Position numbers and translations under genes: made by a program. DNA of 64,000 nucleotides from positions 2,411,052-2,475,051 of the forward strand of contig ML662465.1 of the NCBI GenBank assembly GCA_007570785.1, in the 5' to 3' direction. Positions 56,236 through 64,000 of the stretch are shown piece by piece (within the stretch, counting starts at the first letter, position 1; each line of letters starts with the position of its first letter). This DNA comes from Antilocapra americana. Lineage: Eukaryota; Chordata; Mammalia; Artiodactyla; Antilocapridae. The notes under the pieces were generated by a model. The model worked only from the letters and a program-made list of their open reading frames with translations. It was not told the DNA's origin and searched no databases.

Positions 56236-57022
56236 GCATCCAAAAGTCTACAAGCAATAAATGCTGGAGAGGATATGGAGAAAAGGGATCCCTCTTACAC
56301 TGTTGGTGGGAATGCAAACTAGTACAGCCACTATGGAAAACAGTGTGGAGATTCCTTAAAAAACTGCAAATAGACCTGCCATTTGACCCAGCAATCCCAC
56401 TGCTGGGCATACACACCGAGGAAACCAGAATTGAAAGAGCCACGTGTACCCCAATGTTCATCGCTGCATTGTTTACAATAGCCAGGACATGGAAGCAACC
56501 TAGATGTCCATCAACAGACAAATAGATAAGAAAGCTGTGGTATAGATACACAATGGAATATTACTCAGCCATTAAAAAAATTCATTTGAATCAATTCTAC
56601 TCAGGTGGACAGAACTGGAGCCTATTATCCAGAGTGAAGTAAGCCAGAAGGAAAAACAATACAGTATACTAATGTATATATATGGAATTTAGAAAGATGG
56701 CAGTGAGAACCCTGCATGCGAGACAGCAAAAGGAACGCAGACGTATAGAACAGACTCGCGGACTCTGTGGAAGAGAGCAAGGGTGGGATGTTATGGGAGA
56801 ATGGCATTGAAACATGTTAATTATCATATGTGTAATCAATCGCCAGCCCAGGATTGTTGCTCAGGGCTGGTGCACTGGGATGACCCAGGGGGAGGGAATC
56901 AGGAAGGTGGAGGGAGGGGGGTTCTGGAAGGGGAACATATGTATACCCATGGCAGATTCATGTCAATGTATGGCAAAACCAACACAATAATGTAAATAAA
57001 ATTTAAAAATAAATAAATAAAT
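56236..57022 (+). repeat. Ruminant L1 3' end, sense, with exact 16-base TSD
   Basis: 'tgctggagaggatatggaga', 'gacccagcaatcccactgct', 'gattcatgtcaatgtatggc' and an (AAAT)n tail. AAAGATGAAATTGGAT occurs at 56220-56235 and 57023-57038. A broken ORF2 C-terminal frame lies at 56240-56525. Confidence 0.97.
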
Positions 57023-57059
57023 AAAGATGAAATTGGATAAAGAACCTTGTAAGGGTTTA

Positions 57060-57120
57060 CAAGAGTGTCAGGTACCTAGTAGTACTCAGTAAATATTAGC
57101 TATGCTTAGCTATGATTTTA
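57060..57120 (+). repeat. MIR or L2 tail fragment
   Basis: 'tgtcaggtacctagtagtac' then 'tcagtaaatattagctatg'. Confidence 0.5.
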
Positions 57121-57376
57121 GCCACGTTTGGAAATGTGCAGTGGGGATGCTTCCAACTTCACATCTTTCTTTCGACCCTTATTTCTCATATTGCACATTT
57201 TTTTTTTATATTTGAATAATCTTTTCCTTGGGCTCCTGAACTCATGGTGTCCCAGTGCCAAGCACAGTATACTAGCTCTGTCCAAGGTCCTGGCCACCAG
57301 GTCCTCTGATTTCAGAAACGGAGCTATGGTTGGGTGACACTTCCCCATTAGGTACCTCTTTGGATCTCAAGGACCA

Positions 57377-57560
57377 ATTTCCCTGGTGCCTCAGATGGTT
57401 TAAAGAAACCACCTGCAATACAGGAGACCTGGGTTCTATCCCTGAGTTGGGAAGATCCCCTGGAGAAGGGAATGGCTGTGCACTCCAGTGTTCTAGTCTG
57501 GAGAATTCCAGGGACAGAGGGCCCCAGTTCATGGGGTTCCAAAGAGTAACTAACACTTTC
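57377..57560 (+). repeat. Bov-tA SINE
   Basis: 'aatttccctggtgcctcaga', 'cactccagtgttctagtctg' and 'catggggttccaaagag'. Confidence 0.93.
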
Positions 57561-57611
57561 ACGTTCAATTTTCTCTATGATTTCCTTCACTTTACAACGT
57601 TGTCTCTCTCT

Positions 57612-58100
57612 TTTTAAAAATTTTTCATCGGAGGATAATTGCTTCCCAACACTGTGTTGATTTTTGCCATACCACCACGTGAATCAGCCGTAAGTATGCA
57701 TAGATCCCCTCTCTCTTGAGCCTCCCTCCCACCCCAACCCCCAGCTCACCCTCTAGGTTGTCACAGAGCACCAGGTTGAGCTCCCTGTGTCACACAGCAG
57801 CTTCCCACTAGGTATCTATTTTACATATGGTTATATATATATATATATTTCAATGGCATTCTCTCATTTGTTCCATCCTCTCCTTCCCTCGCTGTGTCCA
57901 CAAGTCTGTTCTCTCTGTCTGCATCTCTATTCCTGCTCTGCAAATAGGTTCATCAGTACCGTTCACCTAGACTGCATATAAATGCATTAATATATGTGAT
58001 TTGTTTTTCTTTTTCTGACTTACTTCATGCTGTATAATAGGTTCTTGGTCCATCCACCTCATTAGAACTGGCTCAATTTCATTACTTTTTATGGCTGAAT
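57612..58100 (-). repeat. Ruminant L1 3' end, antisense
   Basis: 'cggaggataattgcttccca', 'gttgtcacagagcaccaggt', 'gtgtccacaagtctgttctc' and 'ctgacttacttcatgctgta'. A TA run lies at 57831-57850. Confidence 0.92.
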
Positions 58101-58679
58101 TTCTCAGGCCTTGGAAAATCTTCCTTATGTAGATGCGAGCAGGTACAGTCCTTGTGGCCGTCTCTTTTCCTGTGTAAGGAGGTCCTTCTCTATTTCCTCG
58201 GACGTTCCGGTTCACTATCCCTCTGACATTCTCTTGCTTCTTTCATGTGGATCCTGCTAGAATTTCAAAACAAGAAGCTGTCTCTCAAATTGGCCCAGTC
58301 CTTCCTCTCCCACATGCAGGGCTAAGGCTGCTTCCTGGAGCCTCTTAGGATTTGCCTCATCTGCTTTCTCTTTTATTTCTCTTTCCTACTGTTTCTTTTC
58401 TAACTACAAGATAAAAACTTTTTTTTTTAAAGCACGTTCATTCATTAGAATACTTTTTTTTCAAAGTTTAAGCCATAGTTTTCTGTCTGCCTACCAGCAC
58501 TGTATCTCCCCTGCTAATTGCATTTTTTTCCAGGTTCCTGGGCAAACCTGCCTTCTAGAGTAAGAGTGATGCAAGAACTTACTATTTTAGTTTTGTCTCA
58601 TCTCTTAAGTTTGTGATAACTCTGCTGAAATTTTAACAGCAATCACAACCACAATATGAGGCTGCTATCTGTTGCTTCT
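58101..58679. other. Unique sequence
   Basis: No repeat or gene recognised. T-runs near 58424 and 58457. Confidence 0.4.
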
Positions 58680-58765
58680 CGTGAGCCAAGTACTGAGTTA
58701 AGCACTTTGCAATGGGCATTATTTGTTCTGCTTTACAAATGTGGATCCTGGGGTTAATCCAATTT
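58680..58765 (-). repeat. MIR SINE fragment
   Basis: 'gagttaagcactttgcaatg', 'ttctgctttacaaatgtgga' fit the antisense MIR. Confidence 0.5.
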
Positions 58766-59071
58766 TAAAAAGAGATATCTGTCGACAATAATATCCCTCT
58801 TCTTATTTATCCATGTGTTGATAAACACTTCTAACGTTTGTGCTTGAGTATGCCTTCTCAATCACCCATCCCCACCATCCTGAATAAGGCTTAGTAGTGT
58901 GTTACCTCCTCACATGTGAATAAAAGCAAAAAAAAAAAAATAATCAGAAGGAGAGTACATGGTAGAGATTTCCATGCAGTGCACCCCAAATCCCTAGCTC
59001 TATTTTATAATCCTGGCTGGATTAAAGTGAACTTGACCTGGCTGGATTAGAAAGGAGCATGGATGATCACA

Positions 59072-59389
59072 GGCTTCCCTGATAACTCAGTTGGTAAAGA
59101 TCCCACCTGCAGTGCAGGAGACCCTGGTTCAATTCCTGGGTCGGGAAGATCCGCTGGAGAAGGGATAGACTATCTCCTCCAGTGTTCTTGGGGTTCCCTG
59201 GTGGCTCAGATGATAAAAAATCCACCTGCAATACGGGAGACCTGGATTCGATTCTTGGGTTGGGAAGATCCCTTGGAGAAGGGAAAGGCTACCCACTCCA
59301 GTATTCTGGTCTGGAGAATTTCACAGACTGTATAGTCCATGGGGTTGCAAAGAGTCGGATATGACTGAGTGACTGCCCCTCACTCACTA
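59072..59389 (+). repeat. Two fused Bov-tA SINEs inside one TSD
   Basis: A partial Bov-tA (59072-59190, tRNA head to 'ctccagtgttcttgg') joins directly to a complete one (59191-59389). ATGGATGATCACA occurs exactly at 59059-59071 and 59390-59402, outside the pair. Confidence 0.92.
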
Positions 59390-59402
59390 ATGGATGATCA
59401 CA

Positions 59403-59832
59403 CTATAGGCTCTGAACAAGGTCTCCCAACTGGGATCTGGGCTCTGTCTTCAAGGCACTTTGCTTAGGACACAGCTGCGAGATGAAATTTAACCCTCCCT
59501 TTGCTGACCTACACCAGCTGACAGCATGATGGGGATCTTGGCAGAGATCTAGGATTGCCAGGTCTAGCCTGCTACCTCCTAGGGATGATGACATCCTTCC
59601 TAATTCCCTGAGGAGCAAGACTTATATTTCCCAGAATCCAAGTGCTGGCCACCTGACAAGCCAGGCTAGACAGGACTGACAGAAATAATAGGGGTGTTGA
59701 TAGAATTCAATTAGGGTGCAGGGTTGTCTGCTGTTGCCTTTACAATCCCATTGGCTCCTTATTAGCTTCCTGAAAGGTCATTAAACAAATAACAGTATCA
59801 TCAACAAACAAGGCGTTGCTTTGCTCTTCGTT
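59403..59832. other. Unique sequence, candidate conserved patch
   Basis: No repeat recognised. 59690-59815 has AGAATTCAATTAGGGTGC, CCTTTACAATCCCATTGGCT and 'ggtcattaaacaaataacag'. A 20-base remnant resembling a BovA end ('gttgttgtttagttgctcag') follows at 59831-59852. Confidence 0.35.
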
Positions 59833-59852
59833 GTTGTTTAGTTGCTCAGTTA

Positions 59853-60663
59853 CTTTATAATGGGAGGGTAATTACTTTACACTGTTGTATTGTTTTCTGC
59901 CACAAAATAATGTGAATCAGCCATAAGTATACATATACTCTTGAACCCCTCCCTCTTGAACATCCCTCCCATCCCTCATCCCCATCCTGCCCCTCACAGA
60001 GTGCCAGGTTGAGGTCCCTGTGTCATACAGCAACTTCCCACTAGTTATCTATTTTATATACGGTAAAGTATGTTTCAATGCTACCCTCCTTCCCACGCTG
60101 TGTCCACAAGTCTGTTCTCTAGGTTGGCATCTTGATTCCTGCCCTGCTAATAGGTTCATCAATACCATCTTTCTGCATTCCATATATGTATGTGTTAATA
60201 TATGATATTTGTTTTTCTCTTTCTGACTTACTTCACTCCATATAACAGGTTCTAGCTTCATCCACCTCACTAGAACCGACTGGAGTTTGTTCTTTTTTAT
60301 GGCTGAGTAATATTCCATTGCATATATGTACCACAATTTCTTGATCCATTTGTCTGTTGATGGACATCTAGGTTGCTTCCATGTCCTAGCTATTGCAAAT
60401 AGTGCTTCAATGAACTGGGAGGTACATGTGTCTTTTTGAACTATGGGTTTTCTCAGGATATATGTCCAGTATCAGGATTGCTGGGTTATATGGTAGTTTT
60501 TTTTTCTAGCTTTTTAAGATATCTCCATACTGTTCTCTATAGTGGCTGTATCAATTTTTATATCACCTCACACTAGTCAGGATGGTCATCACCAAAAATT
60601 TACAAACAATAAACACTGGAGGATGTGGAGAAAAGGGAAGCTGCCTGTACTGTTGGTGAGAAT
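59853..60663 (-). repeat. Ruminant L1 3' end with 5' inversion (twin priming)
   Basis: 59853-60559 is antisense L1 3' UTR and ORF2 end ('tgtccacaagtctgttctct', 'tctatagtggctgtatcaat'). 60560-60663 is sense L1 ('tatcacctcacactagtcag' to 'ctgttggtgagaat'), the segment normally just upstream of the antisense part. It lacks a clear poly-T start. Confidence 0.88.
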
Positions 60664-60679
60664 CTGTAATTTTTCATCC

Positions 60680-60722
60680 ACCTGCCTAGGTGATTCTGAT
60701 ACATGGTGAAGTTTGGGAATTC
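60680..60722. repeat. MER5-like hAT fragment
   Basis: 'cctaggtgattctgatacat' then 'ggtgaagtttgggaattct' matches a MER5A end. Confidence 0.55.
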
Positions 60723-61164
60723 TGTTTTTGATCCAGTTCCCAAGTGTGCAGTCTACTCAATGACCTGAGATGGGACTCAATCCAACTGGCAGGCCCTCTG
60801 ATTGATATGAAGCAGAAAGTAGGGAGAAAATACGTTCCTCTCCACCTTCTTCATGTGTAGTCTTCAAGGATAACTTTTTCCTAGGTGAAATGAAGTCTTA
60901 AGACTTAGCCTATCCTGGTCTCTTTCCTGGTCTGACCTATTTTTTATTTGAACCCTTCTCTCACTAATTGCAGATTTATGGAAAGCTGATTCCAACAAGG
61001 AGGAAAAGAAGGACTTTCATGGAGGAAAAAAAAAACTTTTTTAAAGCAAGCCTTTGAAACAATGAAGTTTTAGCTTACTGATCATCCAGTAGTACCATGG
61101 CCTGATGCTGTCTTTGATGCATATTCTAAGCCAAGGGGACTGTTTATGACTTTCTTGGTAAATT
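60723..61164. other. Unique sequence
   Basis: No repeat or gene recognised. An A-run lies at 61027-61035. Confidence 0.4.
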
Positions 61165-61285
61165 CTAAGTTGCAGGAAGACAGAATGTCTGTCTGTCTTC
61201 TCTGCTGTGCCATTGTCAGTGGCTAGCACAGTATCGGGCACATTGTAGGTTTAATAAACTCTAATAGAATGAACGTATGAGAGAA
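61165..61285 (+). repeat. L2 LINE 3' tail
   Basis: 'gtggctagcacagtatcggg' and 'cacattgtaggtttaataaa' fit the sense L2 tail. Confidence 0.55.
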
Positions 61286-61344
61286 TGAACATATAGACTC
61301 TAACCAGCTGTTCAGTCTTGGCACATAATGCCAAGTCTGGAACC

Positions 61345-61515
61345 CGTGTCTCTGTGATCTTGATCAAGTCACTTACCATCTCTGGATCTAGGCTTGCTCA
61401 TTGAAGGTAGACATAAAAATAGCACTCATTTAATAAGGCCGTTCTGATGATTAAATTAGTTATTACATGTCTAGTGCTCGGGACAGGGTCTAGTTAGCAA
61501 CAATATCCATTGTCA
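61345..61515 (+). repeat. MIR SINE
   Basis: 'gtgatcttgatcaagtcact', 'taccatctctggatctaggc' and 'attaaattagttattacatg' are the sense MIR. Confidence 0.7.
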
Positions 61516-62322
61516 TTAATCTTAAACAAAAAATAAAATTACTCATGTGGCATTACCAATTTTTGATTTTGTTGAGTAGGTCATTAAAAAGACACAAGAA
61601 ATACAATTTATTATCATTAGTGCCATGGAAAGGACATTTTCACATTGAAAACATGGAAGAAGGGCATCACCACAGAGTAAAAGTCATTACTTTAAGTTTT
61701 TAATAAATCCAACTTTATTAAAATCACCTTCATTGTCTTGACTCTAAAAAATTATTGAGGACTAATGGGAACATTTTCACAGTGGTCTCTGTATTTTTTC
61801 TGTCTCAGGACCACTGACCTGGATTGCCTTTCCCTGAAGGGACTGACATAGGATTGATGCTCATGGCTTAAAAGTCTTGGCGTCTCTCTTCAGAGTGGGC
61901 ACCGGCTTGTTAAGCAGAGCCCCGGGCCACAAGGTCCTGACTGTAGCAGGGCAGCGCATGGATCGAGCCCTGCTGCCTTTGGGGGCTTGTGGACAGGACT
62001 CTCAGAAGTCAGAGGAGGTCCACGTGCCTTGTTGTGATGTGTTGGCCACCCAGAACTACTCCTGAGGTATTGTTCATTAAGAGTTCTCTCTAACTCCCTT
62101 GATTCCCAATCTGGGCTGGGTTCTAGGGAGAATCTAAGGGATATAAGAGTAGGGATGCCCTCTAAAGTCAGTTAGATCTTCCCCTCAAGTACAAGTCGTG
62201 TCACTGTGCTCACAGAAACAGTGTGTGTACACTGAGGGTTTGGGAAAGCATCTCCATATCCTGGTTTTCTTTCTCAGTGGACAACTCTGTCAATCCCCAT
62301 CACAGCCCAGGAGCCACAAATC
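61516..62322. other. Unique sequence
   Basis: A GC-richer patch lies at 61875-62065. 61790-61808 reads like a splice acceptor ('tattttttctgtctcag') but no exon could be supported downstream. Confidence 0.35.
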
Positions 62323-62332
62323 AGAATGAATT

Positions 62333-62635
62333 CTTGGACTTCCCCAGCAGTGCAGTGGATAAGAACCTACCTGCCAGTGCAGAGGATATGGTTCAATCCC
62401 TGGTCCAGGAAGATCCCACATGCCTTGGAGCAGCTATGCCCACGGGCCACAGTTACTGAGCCTGAGCTCTAGAGCCTGCAAGCTGAAGGTACTGAAGCCC
62501 ATGCTCCACACAGGAGAAGCCAGCACAATGAGAAACCCGCACAACACAGCTAGAGGGTAGGCCCTGCTCGTTCCAACTAGAGAAAGCCCTGGTGTAGCAA
62601 GGAAGACCAGCGCAGCCACAGATGAATAAAATTTA
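62333..62635 (+). repeat. CHR-2-type tRNA SINE with exact 10-base TSD
   Basis: 'ggacttccccagcagtgcag', 'ggagcagctatgcccacggg' and 'gcagccacagatgaataaaa'. AGAATGAATT occurs at 62323-62332 and 62636-62645. Confidence 0.96.
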
Positions 62636-62803
62636 AGAATGAATTATCACAACGAATTATTGCCATGGTTAGGTCAAAGTTTTGATAGAAATGTTACTTG
62701 TAAGTTTTGGTGAGAAGTACTTGCTTTAAAATACTGACTTGAAAACTGTGCAATTACCTGTTATAAGTGTGGAGTGCTAAAACAGATGTATTTTCAATCA
62801 CAG

Positions 62804-63248
62804 TGAAGAGGAAATTAAAATTTTACATAACCTCCTTCTTCTGCCTCTGTAACTCAGCTTGCCCCTTGCAAAGTCTAGATCACGTAGGTCGCATAGTCTC
62901 AGAAAGTGGGGACTTGCAATACTAGGACCTGGGGTTTATCTCACTCACCCTTGTCCTGCTCTTCGCAATAGCCCGGCCCCTGCCAACCTGCTTAGTCAAG
63001 CCTGTCCAGGTCAGGCATCCCCCTCCCCATCTTGACTGCTGTTCCCATACACACAAAACCCCTTAGTTTAAACCAGCCTATTAACAGCTAGTGTTGCCCA
63101 CTATAGTCTGTCTATAAAAACTCTGTAATCCCTTTGTTCGGGGCTTAGAGCTTTTAGGGTTAACTCCTCTGGGCCTGCCAGTGTAATAAACCCGAGTTCT
63201 CCAACTCTCCGAGTGCTGTGCTTGGTTTCTCGATTATTGGTTTCTGCA
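62804..63248 (+). mobile_element. Probable solo endogenous retrovirus LTR (class I-like)
   Basis: About 445 bases beginning TG and ending CA, flanked by ACAG (62800-62803 and 63249-63252). It carries a TATA-type box, then AATAAA about 70 bases later, then a pyrimidine-rich end, the U3-R-U5 order of an LTR. No gag, pol or env sequence adjoins it, so it appears to be a solo LTR. Class is inferred from layout and 4-base TSD length. The 5' border is the least certain point. Confidence 0.6.
63113..63190 (+). promoter_or_regulatory. LTR core promoter and polyadenylation signal
   Basis: TATAAAAA at 63113-63120 and AATAAA at 63185-63190 are spaced as in a retroviral LTR (promoter before R, signal within R). 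Present-day activity is unknown. Confidence 0.5.
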
Positions 63249-63288
63249 ACAGTAGTACTGTTTTGGAGTAAAAGTAACTAAACTTTAG

Positions 63289-63322
63289 AAATATATATAT
63301 ATATATATCTATATCTATATAT
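63289..63322. repeat. (AT)n microsatellite
   Basis: AT run interrupted by two CT units. Confidence 0.92.
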
Positions 63323-64000
63323 GAAACAAGACACATTCCAGGCACGTGGGACTGTGATCTCTTCCTTGCCTGAGAATTCTAAAATCAGTGAGTAGTATAG
63401 TGTGGCTGAAGGTGTAGGTGCCCTTGGCTAGAGGTAAGGGCCTGAGGCTTTGTCTTACCAGATGCCCATACTAGCACTTACCTCTGCCTGCCTGAGTGAT
63501 TTTACCCTAATTATATCTATCTGTCCTTCTTATCAAGATCTTGACCTACAGGACTTTCCCTTTGCCGATCCTTCATTCACGAGATCTTTCTGATTTGCAA
63601 CTATTGCGCCTCACATCTTCCCTTATACTATGCTGAGTTCATATTCAGTTACTGGAGGAAAGTCGTTCCTTCCATCCATTGTAGGGTCAGGGATGTGGAT
63701 GACATGTAGGTAACCTTTCATAGCCCTTGTTTTAACCTTTACTAATGGAGCCTCCATTTTTTTTTCCTGTACACATGGCTTCCTAGAGTAAAGACAACTA
63801 CCAGCCTCTTCCACAACTCTGTGTGGTCTGATGGCAAAGCTTTGGCCAATAGCAAGCAAGTCAAAGAATTATAATTCCTAAAGTAATATTATTTCTAAGA
63901 GAAGCATCTTTAAGAGGAGGAGATGTGCTCTTATTGACCTCCTCCTGGATCATTGGAACACAGAAGTGACAGCTTGAGTGGAAGCAGCCAAACTGGACCA
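63323..64000. other. Unique sequence, possible old repeat at the end
   Basis: No gene recognised. 63820-64000 ('gctttggccaatagcaagca') faintly recalls an old mammalian repeat but is not called. Confidence 0.35.

Noticed and set aside
56091..56525. 144-codon plus-strand frame resembling an L1 ORF2 C terminus
   Set aside because: It is a fragment of a 5'-truncated L1, so it is annotated as repeat and not as a gene.
55385..57022. Single twin-priming inversion explaining both L1s
   Set aside because: Both halves contain the L1 3' end and the sense copy has its own complete TSD, so two insertions are needed.
61790..62065. Possible exon: pyrimidine tract plus CAG followed by a GC-richer open frame
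   Set aside because: The frame has no in-frame ATG near its start, no recognisable protein and no convincing donor site.

Overview
This window looks like nuclear DNA from a pecoran ruminant, most likely a bovid. The evidence is dense Bov-tA/Bov-A2 SINEs, 3' pieces of the BovB (RTE) LINE, ruminant-type L1 3' ends and tRNA-derived cetartiodactyl (CHR-2-type) SINEs, on a background of older mammalian MIR, L2, L1M, hAT (MER5-like), Tigger-like and LTR fossils. I cannot tell cattle, buffalo, sheep or goat apart from the sequence alone. Repeat names come from remembered family consensus features, not from a masking run, so borders are good to about 5-20 bases unless a target-site duplication (TSD) is quoted.

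I found no protein-coding gene, convincing exon, rRNA, tRNA, snRNA or CpG island. Reading frames over 60 codons are either translated repeats (BovB and L1 reverse transcriptase remnants, SINE frames) or short frames with no recognisable domain. The window is intergenic or deep-intronic mammalian DNA. No CRISPR, operon or bacterial-type system applies.

Layout: 1-5 kb has an AT-rich unique stretch, then an old LTR-like repeat and L1 tails. 5-17 kb is mostly MIR and L2 fossils split by Bov-tA insertions, with unique blocks rich in TAATTA-type motifs. 17.5-18.7 kb is the largest BovB fragment, antisense and still showing the reverse-transcriptase YADD box. 20-29 kb mixes L2, a Tigger-like transposon with nested insertions, and SINEs. 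29.7-36.5 kb is a nest of old L1 sequence carrying BovB, SINE and L1 insertions, including a 129-base exact internal duplication. 36.5-54 kb is mostly unique sequence with scattered SINEs and a possible enhancer-like block at 49.7-50.2 kb. 55.4-60.7 kb holds several L1 3' ends, including an inverted pair and one with a twin-priming inversion. 62.8-63.2 kb holds a probable solo endogenous-retrovirus LTR with a 4-base TSD.

The real interest is structural: nested and chimeric retrotransposition events that can be ordered in time from the sequence, and unique blocks that may be conserved regulatory DNA. I see no evidence for a new biological system.
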